A DNA stretch of 64,000 nt from Singulisphaera sp. GP187 (GTDB lineage: Bacteria > Planctomycetota > Planctomycetia > Isosphaerales > Isosphaeraceae). The stretch covers positions 5,297,501-5,361,500 of the forward strand of contig NZ_FSRB01000001.1 in assembly GCF_900129635.1 (NCBI RefSeq), read 5' to 3'. The number at the start of each line of letters is the position of its first letter. Positions within the stretch are counted from its first letter, which is position 1. Under the pieces are notes generated by a model. That model had not been told where the DNA came from. It saw nothing but the letters and a program-made list of their open reading frames with translations, and ran no database searches. Both the position numbers and the translations under genes were made by a program. Of this stretch, positions 52,864 through 62,151 are shown piece after piece.

Positions 52864-52905
52864 ACCGGGCTGGGCGGCCCCTCGGTCGGAATGCCGCCGC
52901 CCGGT
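52864..52905. terminator. Hairpin between convergent genes
   Basis: ACCGGGC and GGCGGC pair with GCCGCC and GCCCGGT (13 bp, two-base bulge). It sits between the convergent zinc-ribbon and SGNH hydrolase genes and could end both transcripts. No T-tract follows. Confidence 0.4.
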
Positions 52906-52964
52906 TCTTGGGGGATATGATTTTGTGCTGATAAAATGGGGTTGATGCGTGTGCGTATGCGGAA

Positions 52965-53783
52965 TTACGGCGTCTGCTTTTCCCGGATCAGTTTCGCGAG
53001 GAATTTGGCCGTTTCGTCGCCGATCACGTGGTATCCGGCCAGATTGGGGTGCCGATCGGCGAACCAGCCGGGTAAGCCTTGGAAATGGGCGTCGAGCCGG
53101 TTGTCCATCACCACGACCTGGCCATCTCGGACGAGCGGCTTGACCCACGCGCGGTGCTTTTCCGGGATGTTTTCGAGCGGGTAGCGGCGGTAGTTGAGCA
53201 TGTTCGGCCCCTGCTGCTTCAACTCCGCCTGGTAGCGCGAGTAGACGTCGAACAGGGTGAGGCGTTCCGACTCGGCAACATTGCGGATGAGTTGATTGAT
53301 CGCTTCGTCGCGTTCAGGCGAGAGGTAAGGGATGATTGTCATCGGCAGGAGGGTTGCCTGGGGGAAGTCCTTGCGAAGCCGCTCGATGAGCTCGGCGTAG
53401 TCCTTGGGGAAATTGACCTCGAAGTTTTCCCGTCTGGCGACGTCGTTCAGACCGTAGCGAATGAAGACGTAGTCGACGCCTTTGAGCGGGGCGATTTCCT
53501 GGTCGTACCGGCCGGAGGAGAAGAGGCGCTGGATGAATTCGCCGTCCCGCCCCTGGTTGATGACCTCGGCGGTCGGCAAATCCTGCTCCGTTGCCAGGAG
53601 CTGTTGGATGACGCCTTCGAGGTGGGGGCCTTCGGGGTGGGTTTGCCGGCAGACACTGCCAATGGTCGTGCTGTCGCCGAGGAGCAAGATTTTGAGTGGT
53701 CCTCCCTCCCCTCCCAAGACAGGAAGGGGCAAGGCCAAGAGGACCGCGAGAAACCCGAATCGCAAGGAGTTCGTGCGCTGCAT
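52965..53783 (-). CDS. Secreted SGNH/GDSL hydrolase
   Basis: 272 residues. A signal peptide (RFGFLAVLLALPLPVLGG) precedes block I ILLLGDSTTIGSVC with the Ser nucleophile, block III IRYGLNDVARRE (Asn) and block V WFADRHPNLAGYHVIGDE (Asp/His dyad). The family contains lipases, esterases and sugar deacetylases; substrate unknown. Confidence 0.92.
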   Translation of the reverse strand: MQRTNSLRFGFLAVLLALPLPVLGGEGGPLKILLLGDSTTIGSVCRQTHPEGPHLEGVIQQLLATEQDLPTAEVINQGRDGEFIQRLFSSGRYDQEIAPLKGVDYVFIRYGLNDVARRENFEVNFPKDYAELIERLRKDFPQATLLPMTIIPYLSPERDEAINQLIRNVAESERLTLFDVYSRYQAELKQQGPNMLNYRRYPLENIPEKHRAWVKPLVRDGQVVVMDNRLDAHFQGLPGWFADRHPNLAGYHVIGDETAKFLAKLIREKQTP

Positions 53784-53873
53784 CCGAACGGTTCTCCGAA
53801 GAGGTTGGCGGCTGCCGTTATCACGATGTCAGTTGTCGTGGATTTGACTTGGCGCCTTGGTTCCGAAGCGTTC

Positions 53874-55022
53874 TCAGCGCCTCGCGACCGGAGTGACATC
53901 GTCCCAGGAGGTGTAGCGTGCGATCCGGGGGGCGACGTCGGGATACTCGAGGACCCGGGGGAAGAGGGTGTGGCTCATGCCGCTCTGGGGGTGGTGGTTG
54001 ATCTGTTCGACGCGATCGGCGAGCGGCCCGAGCTTGTCCAGGTCGCGCGGGCGTAGGCCCACGCGGCCGATCGCGGAGCTGACGCCGGTGTATCGGCCGA
54101 GCGTGTAGAAGGCCAGGGCGTAATCGCTGCTGTTCCGCAGGTTCAGCAGGGCTTCGCACATCGGGAGCGCCTGATGGAGCCGCTGACCGGGGTTGAGCCA
54201 GTCGTGCTCGGCGGCCGTCTCGAGGATCACGGCTCGGAGGCGGAGATCGGGGCGGCCCGAGCTGAGTTGAGCGGACGGCTCTCTCAAGATCGAGGGCAGC
54301 ACCGCACCTGAGAGCAGGTGCATGGTGGTCAGCGTAATTCGGCCGCCGTCGCTCTGGCCCATGAAGCAAATTTGCGCGCCCGCGGGGGCGGCTTGAAGGA
54401 ATCGCGACAGTTGATAGCTCGCGATCCGCGACCGCCTTGCCTTCTCGTTGATGTCCACGACCAGGTCGGAGCGCACCCGCTCGCTCGGCCAGTCGAACAC
54501 CACGAACACGGTCTCCGGGTGGAACCCACCGAGTGCTTCGAGCTGCGCCCGGACTTCCACCGCTTCCTTGATCGCGGCGCGATAGTCATACCCGTTGCCG
54601 TGGATCAGGAAGACCGAGGGCCGTCCCGCCATTCGGTTGAACAAGCCCGCGGGGTTTGATCCGTTGAGCGGTCCGCCATTCTCGACAAGCTGCGCCACCG
54701 TGATGCTCGGCCAGGGACTCACCCCCATCGTCTGCTCGCAGGCCCGGGTGTGGACGACCCAGGTCTCGATCGCGGAGACCGTCGGAACGGGACCGAAGTC
54801 CGCTTCGCCTTGCGGAGAATCGGCGATGACCAGGTTCTCGGTGGGTGAATCGAGCGGGAGCGGTTGTGCGGAATCCACGGCCGCGATCGGCGGCAATCCT
54901 GTACCGTCGAGATCACGGCTTTGTGGGGCGCGACATCCCACGAGGCCCCAGACCGTCACAAGTCCGATGGCGACCCAACCCACCGTCGGGACTGACCCGT
55001 GGCGGCGTTCCTTCTTGAGCAT
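53874..55022 (-). CDS. Alpha/beta hydrolase lipoprotein
   Basis: 382 residues. A signal ending LVGC gives a lipoprotein. The fold is alpha/beta hydrolase: RPSVFLIHGNGYDYRAAIKE, TVFVVFDWPSER and the nucleophile elbow ICFMGQSDGGRITL (G-Q-S-D-G), with a late HTLFPRVLEYPDVA. It resembles DUF900-type surface hydrolases. Outer-membrane location and substrate are inferred. Confidence 0.85.
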   Translation of the reverse strand: MLKKERRHGSVPTVGWVAIGLVTVWGLVGCRAPQSRDLDGTGLPPIAAVDSAQPLPLDSPTENLVIADSPQGEADFGPVPTVSAIETWVVHTRACEQTMGVSPWPSITVAQLVENGGPLNGSNPAGLFNRMAGRPSVFLIHGNGYDYRAAIKEAVEVRAQLEALGGFHPETVFVVFDWPSERVRSDLVVDINEKARRSRIASYQLSRFLQAAPAGAQICFMGQSDGGRITLTTMHLLSGAVLPSILREPSAQLSSGRPDLRLRAVILETAAEHDWLNPGQRLHQALPMCEALLNLRNSSDYALAFYTLGRYTGVSSAIGRVGLRPRDLDKLGPLADRVEQINHHPQSGMSHTLFPRVLEYPDVAPRIARYTSWDDVTPVARR

Positions 55023-55364
55023 GAAAACGTCCCACGGTCATACCCCACTCCTGATCGCGATCGCAATCCTACGGGAATATACGACATAAGGACGCAACAG
55101 GCCGAATCAGAGAGGCTCATCGCGGGTAGGAAACGGAGATTGGGGGCAGATGGAGCTTTTGCCGGGGAGGTATCGCCTCCCCGGTCCCAATTGTCGGGAC
55201 TGAGCCTCCGGATTGGGGAGGATCGGCCTGTTATACAACGACCCGATCCAGGGCGAGGGTGATTCCTCGCTCTCTGGCGGGTCGTTGCTGTGATAACGGA
55301 TGAGATTCTTAGCGCTTGAGGCTGGAAGCCTTGGAGTTCGCTGGAACGCCAGAATTCCTGTTAG
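55023..55364. other. Intergenic region with hairpins
   Basis: No gene is supportable. CCGGGGAGG (55162-55170) and CCTCCCCGG (55176-55184) form a perfect 9-bp hairpin with loop TATCG, directly followed by GTCCC...GGGAC. Neither has a T-tract; function unknown. Confidence 0.45.
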
Positions 55365-55391
55365 TTAAAAAGTTGTTTCTTGCGGAAACAA
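55365..55391 (-). terminator. Rho-independent terminator of the RidA gene
   Basis: Read on the minus strand, TTGTTTC pairs with GAAACAA around loop CGCAA, followed by CTTTTT. The stem begins at once after the stop codon at 55392. Confidence 0.7.
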
Positions 55392-55832
55392 TTATGCCTT
55401 GATTTCAAAAATGGCCTCGACCTCGACGGCCGAGCCGGTGGGAATCTGGGCGAAGCCGAGGGCGCTACGGGCATGATAGCCGTCACCGTCCTTGCCGTAG
55501 ATTTCGTGCAAGAGGTCGCTGCAGCCGTTGATCACCAGATGCTGCTCGTCGAAATCAAGTGTCGAATTCACGCAGCCGAGAAGCTTCAGCACCTTCAGGC
55601 CATTCAGCGTGCCGTGGGCGTTCCAGACCGAATTCAGGATCTTGGCGGCACATTCTCGAGCGGCGGCCCTCCCCTGCTCCACCGAGACGCCGGCGCCCAG
55701 TTTTCCTTTGATATCGCTCACGTGGCCGGACGTCAGCAGGAGGTTGCCGGTCCGCACAACCAGCGCCAGATAGCCCGGCTCTTGCTTGGTGAATTGGATC
55801 CCGAGTGATTCAGCCTTTTCCTGCGGTGACAT
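55392..55832 (-). CDS. RidA/YjgF family protein
   Basis: 146 residues of the longer YjgF type: NLLLTSGHVSDIKGKLGAGV, AARECAAKILNSVWNAHGTL, VLKLLGCVNSTLDFDEQHLV, HARSALGFAQIPTGSAVEVE. The Arg/Glu deaminase residues (HARSALG..., VEVEAIFEI) are present. Known members hydrolyse reactive enamine/imine intermediates. It is single-gene and closed by a clear terminator. Confidence 0.93.
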   Translation of the reverse strand: MSPQEKAESLGIQFTKQEPGYLALVVRTGNLLLTSGHVSDIKGKLGAGVSVEQGRAAARECAAKILNSVWNAHGTLNGLKVLKLLGCVNSTLDFDEQHLVINGCSDLLHEIYGKDGDGYHARSALGFAQIPTGSAVEVEAIFEIKA

Positions 55833-56044
55833 TCCAAACTCTCCGGTGAAAAGAACAAAGGCCGCGAAACTTCGGCTTCGGTGACCGAGACCGTTGTGCC
55901 ATCGAAGCCCGAGGGAGTGGGGTGGGACGCTTTCTCAAAGGAAGCCAAGCGCCGACGAAGCTGAGTTCTGCCATCCTATCATGGATCAGACCCCTTCGGT
56001 AGGAGCGCCCTGGCATCCGCAACGGCAACGCAACGGGGCTTCGC

Positions 56045-57400
56045 TTATTGGGCGGCGGTTTTCAGTTCGGCAAACCGCAGGCGCATTTCGGCGAGCCGCT
56101 CTGCCTGGGCCGGATCGGCGACGAGGTCGTGCTCCTCCGCGGGATCGGCATGCAGGTCGAACAGTTGCTCGTGCTTGAAGTCGGGCCAGTAGAAGTATTT
56201 CCAGTCCTTGCGCACGAGCGCCTCGGACGCGGGAATGAAGTCGCGATTGTGAATAATGGCGTGCTCATAAAAGAACTCCGTACGCCAGGCGGGCGGTTCC
56301 GCCGCGAGATAGAGCGGCGCGAAGTTCCGGCCCTGCATTCGCTCGGGCGGGGCGATTCCGGCCGCTCCGAGAATCGTGGGGGCCAGATCGACGTTCAGCG
56401 TGAAGTCGTCGTTCGTCTGCCCGCGCTTTGCCTTCGCCATCCGTGGGTCACGGACGATGAGCGGCACGCGGATGCTTTCCTCGTGTGGATACCACTTGTC
56501 GGCGAGACCGTGCTCGGCGTGGAAATAGCCGTTGTCGGTCGTGAAGATGACCAGCGTACTGTCCATTACGCCTTGCTTCGCCAACTCGGCCAGCACGCGG
56601 CCGCAGGTGGCGTCCACCTCGGTGGCGAGGCGGTAGTAATCTTTCATGTATTGCTGGTAGCGCTCCGGCGTGTCGAACCGCCAGTGCCAGCGGTTGCGGC
56701 CTTCGTTCTTCTCGTTGGCGATGAACGGCGGCAGCTTCTTGAAGTGGGCGTCGGTGGCGGTCTTCGGTACGGGGATCGTCACGTCTTGATAGAGAGATGC
56801 ACTCTCCGGCTGGGGTAAGTATTGCTTCGGATTCGCATCCTCGGCGTGGGTGGCGAAGAAGGCGAGCGTGAGGCAGAACGGTTTGTCGGCCGGGCGGTCG
56901 CGGAGGAATTCGAGCGCATCCTTCTCGTTCTTCTTCGTGACGTGGATCTTCGAACCGTCCGGCTGCGTCATCCAATGGGTTCCGCCGTAGGACCGACCGA
57001 AGTCGAAGTTGGCGCGGGGGAACGTGCCGTTATGCCACTTGCCGACGTGCCCGACGAAATAGCCATTGGCCCGCAGCAGGCCGGGATAGGTTTCCGCCCA
57101 CGGTGTCTTGAACGCCTGGAAGGCGGGGTTCCCATGGCGCGACATCCATTGCCCGGTGAAGAGCGTGGCCCGGCTGACGCCGCAGATCGCCGTGGTCACA
57201 CAGTTGCGCGTGAACCGAAAACCGTCGCGGGCGAACTGGTCGAGGTGTGGGGTTTTCACCACCGGATTCCCCGCGCAACCGAGCGTGTCATATCGCCAGT
57301 CATCCGCGTAGAGCAAGACGATATTCAGCGGTTTCTCCGCGGCGCTGGATTGGCGGCAAAACGCACTCAGGAGCATCAGGAAGCAGACGATTGGTTTCAT
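56045..57400 (-). CDS. Sulfatase
   Basis: 451 residues. Signal peptide MKPIVCFLMLLSAFCRQSSA, then NIVLLYADDWRYDTLGCAGN (metal Asp pair) and the formylglycine region TAICGVSRATLFTGQWMS. The key Cys is present but the usual CxPSR is CGVSR. GYFVGHVGKWHNG, TDNGYFHAEHGLADKWYPHE and VPLIVRDPRM are conserved. It would release sulfate from exported sulfated glycans, as planctomycetes degrade these widely. Confidence 0.93.
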   Translation of the reverse strand: MKPIVCFLMLLSAFCRQSSAAEKPLNIVLLYADDWRYDTLGCAGNPVVKTPHLDQFARDGFRFTRNCVTTAICGVSRATLFTGQWMSRHGNPAFQAFKTPWAETYPGLLRANGYFVGHVGKWHNGTFPRANFDFGRSYGGTHWMTQPDGSKIHVTKKNEKDALEFLRDRPADKPFCLTLAFFATHAEDANPKQYLPQPESASLYQDVTIPVPKTATDAHFKKLPPFIANEKNEGRNRWHWRFDTPERYQQYMKDYYRLATEVDATCGRVLAELAKQGVMDSTLVIFTTDNGYFHAEHGLADKWYPHEESIRVPLIVRDPRMAKAKRGQTNDDFTLNVDLAPTILGAAGIAPPERMQGRNFAPLYLAAEPPAWRTEFFYEHAIIHNRDFIPASEALVRKDWKYFYWPDFKHEQLFDLHADPAEEHDLVADPAQAERLAEMRLRFAELKTAAQ

Positions 57401-57719
57401 GCTCAGCCATCCTCGCGTTGGTGGGACCCGGACTCTCCCGCTCGACGTTGCGCGATGCCGACGCCGCGTCGGGATCGATTTTAGGCGGGGTCGCCGAGGA
57501 CTTCACCCGTTTTTTCAGGGTTTCGCCCGGCATTCGAACGCTCGAGGGGCCAGGCCGTGATCCCTTGTGAAGCCTCCCCGATCGATGATCGGGTGCGTTG
57601 CCGCTCCCAATCGCCCACGGAATCGGCGCCTGACCTGGCCTTTGCGGTATCATCTTCCGGAGTATCGACGGCCCATCAAGACCTCAAGGCAGTGCTTGCC
57701 GAATCGAACTGGAGATGCG
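57401..57719. other. Intergenic region between divergent sulfatase and GDPD genes
   Basis: About 320 bases that should hold both promoters. No element recognised. Confidence 0.35.
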
Positions 57720-59318
57720 ATGCGCGTTCTCGGAAAATTGGGCGAAGGGCGACAGGCGATGATATTTTTTAAGAATATGATGTTAGGATTTGTAATTGCA
57801 CATCACGTGCAGCTAAGTCATGCCAATCTACCAACCACTGCCTTCCTTCAAAATGGCGTCACCGCGCACCGAGGGAACTCGGGCGAGTTTGCCGAGAACA
57901 CGCTTCCGGCCTTCCAGAGCGGCATCGACGTCGGTGCGGACTGGATCGAGCTCGACATCCTTCGCACCAAGGACTGCAAGCTCGTCGTCCTCCACGACCG
58001 GACGACCGGGCGGGTCGGCGACAAGAACCTGGACGTGGCCGAGTCGACCTACGAGGAGTTGCGGACCGTCGACGTCGCCACCGTCTTCAGGCGCCGAACG
58101 GGCAAGACTCGCGATGAGTGTCCACCTCAGACGATCCCATTGCTCGACGACGTGCTGCGGCTGGTCATGAAGCAGGAGCAGACCCGCGTTTCGATCCAGC
58201 CCAAGATGGACGTGGTGGCCGAGGCAATCGCGCTTGTCCGGAAGCTCGGGGCCGAGCGCTGGGTCGGCTTCAATGACGGCAGCCTGCCGTACATGACCGA
58301 GGTCAAGCGGCTCGCTCCCGAGCTCCCGGTGTTCTGGGATCGAGCGGCCAACACAGACATCGACGACGACCTTCGGATCGCCAACCAGCGCGGGTTCGAG
58401 AGCCTCGTGTTGCACTCCAGCGGCGTCACGGTCGAGAAGGTCGAAAAGATCAAGGCGGCGGGGATCGCAGTGGGCGCCTGGACGGTGGACGACCGGGCCA
58501 TGATGGAGACAATGCTCGACCTGGGCGTCGAGCGGCTCTACACCGATCACCCCCGGCGCCTCCTCGCCCTCCAGGCCGGCCGCGCGTTCCGATCCCTCCC
58601 GTGTGAGGGGGCGTACCCGAGGCACCTGCAAGGGATCGCCACGAACGATCGGGACGCGCTCTTCTGGAGCTTCACCGATGTCCTGATCAAGACCGACCTC
58701 GACGGCAAGGTTGTCGCGAAGGTTCCGGTCGCTAACCACCATGGCGACCTCTGCTTCCATGGCGGCAAGCTTTACGTCGCCGTCAACCTCGGGCAGTTCA
58801 ACAAGCCGGCCGGCCGGGTCGACTCGTGGGTCTACGTTTATGACGCCACGACGCTCAAGGAGCTCGCCCGTCACAAGACCCCGGAAGTCGTCCACGGCGC
58901 GGGCGGTATTGCGTTCCACGGCGGGAATTTCTTCGTCGTGGGTGGATTGCCCGAAGGTAGCAACGAGAATTATGTCTATGAGTACGACCCGTCGTTCGCC
59001 TTCCAGAAGCGGCACGTGCTCGCCAGCGGCTTTACCCTGATGGGGATCCAGACGGCGGCCTTCGCCGAGGGGCACTGGTGGTTCGGCTGCTACGGTAAGC
59101 CGCCCGTGCTGCTCAAGGCCGACCCGTCGTTCAAGCTGGTCGGCAGATGGGAGCTCGATGCCTCGTTGGGGATCGTCGGCCTGCCTGATGGCCGCTTGCT
59201 CGTGGCTCGCGGGGCCAATGAGCCAGGCAAGGGGAACATGGGTCGCGTCGTCCCGGCCGTTGCCGATGACACGCAGGGCCTGCGGATCATCGAGCCGGCG
59301 CACCCGAACCGCAAGTAA
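57720..59318 (+). CDS. Exported GDPD-family protein fused to a propeller-like domain
   Basis: 532 residues. GGAG (57711-57714) precedes ATG 57720; ATG 57759 is an alternative. A hydrophobic leader (MMLGFVIAHHVQLSHA) is followed by the GDPD fold: VTAHRGNSGEFAENTLPAFQ, ADWIELDILRTKDCKLVVLH, HDRTTGR and a late GIAVGAWTVDDRAMMETMLD. Residues about 310-532 are repeats like a beta-propeller (HHGDLCFHGGKLYVAVNLGQ, GAGGIAFHGGNFFVVGGLP). It would hydrolyse glycerophosphodiesters outside the cytoplasm. Confidence 0.88.
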   Translation: MRVLGKLGEGRQAMIFFKNMMLGFVIAHHVQLSHANLPTTAFLQNGVTAHRGNSGEFAENTLPAFQSGIDVGADWIELDILRTKDCKLVVLHDRTTGRVGDKNLDVAESTYEELRTVDVATVFRRRTGKTRDECPPQTIPLLDDVLRLVMKQEQTRVSIQPKMDVVAEAIALVRKLGAERWVGFNDGSLPYMTEVKRLAPELPVFWDRAANTDIDDDLRIANQRGFESLVLHSSGVTVEKVEKIKAAGIAVGAWTVDDRAMMETMLDLGVERLYTDHPRRLLALQAGRAFRSLPCEGAYPRHLQGIATNDRDALFWSFTDVLIKTDLDGKVVAKVPVANHHGDLCFHGGKLYVAVNLGQFNKPAGRVDSWVYVYDATTLKELARHKTPEVVHGAGGIAFHGGNFFVVGGLPEGSNENYVYEYDPSFAFQKRHVLASGFTLMGIQTAAFAEGHWWFGCYGKPPVLLKADPSFKLVGRWELDASLGIVGLPDGRLLVARGANEPGKGNMGRVVPAVADDTQGLRIIEPAHPNRK

Positions 59319-59335
59319 TTCGACGCTGATTTTTG

Positions 59336-59548
59336 GACACTGTAGCAAGGACACCGGGCTGATGGATCGGGGTGGCCCGGACAACTTGCTTGTCCGGGGC
59401 GCGAAGCGACAAGAGGCTTTGGGTTTGGCCCGGCCCGAGGGAACGTCGCGGCCGACCGGACGCCTCTTGCGGCTTCGCCGCCCGGACAAGCAAGTTGTCC
59501 GGGCCACCCGAGGCCGGGCGGAATACCCGGTAACGTGGCGACAGTCTC
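59336..59548. mobile_element. MITE-like element with TIRs and 8-bp TSD
   Basis: Ends are imperfect inverted repeats starting GACACTGTAGC and (complemented right end) GAGACTGTCGC, extending to ACCGGG. Inside, 59371-59397 and 59482-59508 are 27-bp perfect inverted repeats. GATTTTTG is duplicated on both sides (59328-59335 and 59549-59556). It has no coding capacity and separates the GDPD and ceramidase genes. Confidence 0.75.
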
Positions 59549-59563
59549 GATTTTTGTTCGGGA

Positions 59564-61030
59564 TCAGTTCGTCGGCCAGAGTGAATTGATCAGTTCCACG
59601 GTCTGATCGGCGAGGACTTGCCCCCCTTCCGGGCCGACGAGATTGCTCTCGACGATGGCGCTATAACCTCCGCCCCGGGCCGCGCGCTCGGTCGGCAGGT
59701 AGGAGCCCGGTCCGGCCAGTTGAATGATGAAGGTCTGGAGCGCTCGGCTCCGGGCCTTGATCTGGATCCCATACTCGGTGAAGAGCTCGAAAACATTGGT
59801 CGCGATCGCGACGTCGCCGAGCCGGATGACGTGAAGTTCCATGGCAAACGGATCGACGGAGCCGGCTTTTTTCTGCCGCTCGTAGCGGTCCACGACTTCC
59901 TGGTGCCAGACCACCGAACGGCGGTTGAGCGGGTCTTTGGAGAGGCTTTCGATTTTCGCCTTGGCCTCGGCGGCTTCCGCGTCGGTGACGACGCGGACGG
60001 GCAGTTGGAGCGTGGCGACTTTATGGACGAGCGGGGCATCGGCATGTTGTTCTTTGCGGGCGCCTTCATGGGCCTCGTCCCAGGCGACGACGATTCGGTT
60101 CGCCAACTCTTTGAGTCGGGTCAGGCCGCGGAGCGTCCGCATCCGCTCCTCCGCGCCTTTCCGATACATCAGGTGGGGCGACTGATCGCCGGCGGCGCCG
60201 GTCCAGGCGAGCACGAACAGGTCCTTGCCGTGCTTGGAACGGAGGGTCTCCCGGACCTCATGCCAGAAGTCGGCGTTCACGGCCGAGAGGCCTTCGACCT
60301 CCTGGGAAGGACAGGCGACGTTGATCGCCGTGGCGAGGAGCTTTCCCTCGGGATTCCAGAAGAAGAGGACTTCGACGCCCTGATCTTCCGACCCTTCGAT
60401 GCCGCGAAAGTTCGCCAGATTCGTGGCGCCGTACATCTGGGCATGGCCGTCGGCATAGACCGATCGGCGATTCTGAGCCACCACGGCATGTCCCAGACCC
60501 CAGCCCGCGCGGCCCGGCTTGCGGGCTTGCCAGGCCTTCACCGCCGCCTCGGCGACCTGATTGGCCAGAAAGTCGGCGTACTCCGCCGGCTGCATGATGC
60601 CGTCCTTGGGAATCTCGTAATCCCCTTCCGTCATCACAGGCGCTGTGTGCGTGTGCGTGGCATTGAGCACCAGCTTTTGGCTGTCGAGGTCAGGGAGCCG
60701 TTCCTTCACGAGGCGCCGGACCTGGGCAAGGGTCGCGGATTCGATCGCGACTAAATCACATGAGATCATGATTGCCTGATCGAGAGCCTTGTCCCCGTCT
60801 CTCGATTCTAAGGCCAGGGCCGTGGCGGTCACCGGGCTCTCGACGTTCCGGGCGATCCGGGTCCGCATCTGCCCCGCAATTGCAACCGGCCGATCGGGCG
60901 TGATACTGACAGTCGCCCCTCCGACATGGAGCTCGGCCGCCGGGCATTCCACGACCACGACGGAAACCAACAAAAGGGCGGCGCCGGCCAGGGCTGAAAA
61001 TGCTGGTCGACTCAGTTTCGCTGTCAACAT
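59564..61030 (-). CDS. Neutral/alkaline ceramidase-like exported protein
   Basis: 488 residues. A signal peptide (FSALAGAALLLVSVVVVECP) is followed by LHVGGATVSITPDRPVAIAG, the start of the neutral/alkaline non-lysosomal ceramidase N-terminal domain, then LVLNATHTHTAPVM with the zinc His residues, WGLGHAVVAQNRRSVYADGH and TGAAGDQSPH. The C-terminal ceramidase domain is short. Substrate may be a non-sphingolipid amide. An upstream start at 61060 is possible. Confidence 0.85.
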   Translation of the reverse strand: MLTAKLSRPAFSALAGAALLLVSVVVVECPAAELHVGGATVSITPDRPVAIAGQMRTRIARNVESPVTATALALESRDGDKALDQAIMISCDLVAIESATLAQVRRLVKERLPDLDSQKLVLNATHTHTAPVMTEGDYEIPKDGIMQPAEYADFLANQVAEAAVKAWQARKPGRAGWGLGHAVVAQNRRSVYADGHAQMYGATNLANFRGIEGSEDQGVEVLFFWNPEGKLLATAINVACPSQEVEGLSAVNADFWHEVRETLRSKHGKDLFVLAWTGAAGDQSPHLMYRKGAEERMRTLRGLTRLKELANRIVVAWDEAHEGARKEQHADAPLVHKVATLQLPVRVVTDAEAAEAKAKIESLSKDPLNRRSVVWHQEVVDRYERQKKAGSVDPFAMELHVIRLGDVAIATNVFELFTEYGIQIKARSRALQTFIIQLAGPGSYLPTERAARGGGYSAIVESNLVGPEGGQVLADQTVELINSLWPTN

Positions 61031-61286
61031 TCCGAGGGTCCCCGCGGAGATCATCATCATTCAAGAAGAACAACCTGGGGATTTCCCGAGGAACCGGCGC
61101 CGAATCGATAGGGGCGGCCTCCTCCGGTCAATCCGAAGTCCCAGCAGATCCCCACGGATGACAGGATGCAAGGCAATTCTCGCTTTCTCCTGGGGATGTC
61201 GTCTTGATTGGTAGGCCAAGCCCGAAACATGCGAGAATCGTGATTGAGAGAGTAGCCACGACCTTGGAATCGCGAGGAGCCTTGTG

Positions 61287-61580
61287 ATGAATGCCGATCC
61301 CGAAATCACCGACGCGGAGAAGATCGAACGCGCGAAGCGAGCGCTCAACGCCTTTGCCTATCCGTCGGCCATGGTCGCCGAACAAGTCGGCCACCTGATG
61401 GATGGTCTGCGCCTGCTCTGCGATTCGCTGAACAGTACCCCGCCGACGCTCTGGGATCAGTCGATGCGGGTTGACGCGAGCCTGGTCGCGGAACGCTCCA
61501 GGCAGGAACGTGAGAGCCGGCGGAAGGAGATTGCCACGGCGACCGCAACTCGACACAGTCAACAAGATAATAGCAATTGA
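61287..61580 (+). CDS. Small helical hypothetical protein
   Basis: 97 residues after AGGAG: ITDAEKIERAKRALNAFAYP, SAMVAEQVGHLMDGLRLLCD. It is helical and charged at the end (RSRQERESRRKEIATATATR). No family recognised. Confidence 0.55.
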   Translation: MNADPEITDAEKIERAKRALNAFAYPSAMVAEQVGHLMDGLRLLCDSLNSTPPTLWDQSMRVDASLVAERSRQERESRRKEIATATATRHSQQDNSN

Positions 61581-61659
61581 TGAAAACAGGCAAATCAGGC
61601 GTCTGGAGGATCGGGCCTGTCCCCAGGTCGAGAGCACAAGGGAAATGAGGGTGGATATG

Positions 61660-61722
61660 GATACGGTAGCAAGGGCGCCGGGTTGTTGGATCCGGACCAC
61701 CCGGTAACGTGGCGACAGTATC
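61660..61722. repeat. Short second copy of the MITE end sequence
   Basis: The ends GATACGGTAGC and the inverted GCGACAGTATC match those of the 59.3-kb element, with CCGGGTTGTTGGATCCGG and CCCGGTAACGTGGCGACAGT inside. At 63 bp it is an internally deleted derivative. No target duplication is evident. Confidence 0.6.
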
Positions 61723-61800
61723 TGAAGCCGTTTAGCGGGTCCGTTGCAGTCTCGAAAAATAAGATGAGTTCAAATGGAAATGTGTCGATAATGTTGGAAT

Positions 61801-62093
61801 CTCGTTCCCGCGCTCTGCGTGGGAATGCCGTCCGCGACGCTCCGCGTCGTCTTGTCTTCGCCGGCGGGTGGGGCCGCGTCGCAGAGCGGCCAGAACGGCA
61901 TTCCCACACCGAGCGCTATGCCTTACCCACAAGTGGGGGTCTGGCCCGGTGTCCAGCGAGGGTGATCGGCGCAAGTGCCTGAGAGTCCTCCAGTTGTGGC
62001 ATCCAGCTCGGGCCACAGCCCCCTTCCGTAACCTCCGGATTGCTAACAACTTACGACTTGTGGGTAAGGCATAGCACCGAGCGTGGGAACGAG
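61801..62093. repeat. Palindromic repeat interrupted by a MITE-like element
   Basis: CTCGTTCCCGCGCTC (61801-61815) and GAGCGTGGGAACGAG (62079-62093) are inverted with one mismatch; inside, GCGTGGGAATGCCGT is inverted at about 61895-61909. The second arm is split by the 159-bp element at 61916-62074. Confidence 0.7.
61916..62074. mobile_element. 159-bp MITE-like element with 19-bp TIRs and 9-bp TSD
   Basis: The ends are perfect 19-bp inverted repeats, CTATGCCTTACCCACAAGT at 61916-61934 and its complement at 62056-62074. CACCGAGCG is duplicated on both sides (61907-61915 and 62075-62083). Nothing is encoded. It sits inside another palindromic repeat. Confidence 0.85.
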
Positions 62094-62151
62094 TTTCTCC
62101 CGTGAATTTCAGCCTCCGGGGCAGGCACCTCGCAGGGATACCGCATGGCAA

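Noticed and set aside
57828..59507. 559-codon minus-strand frame
   Set aside because: Antisense to the GDPD gene.
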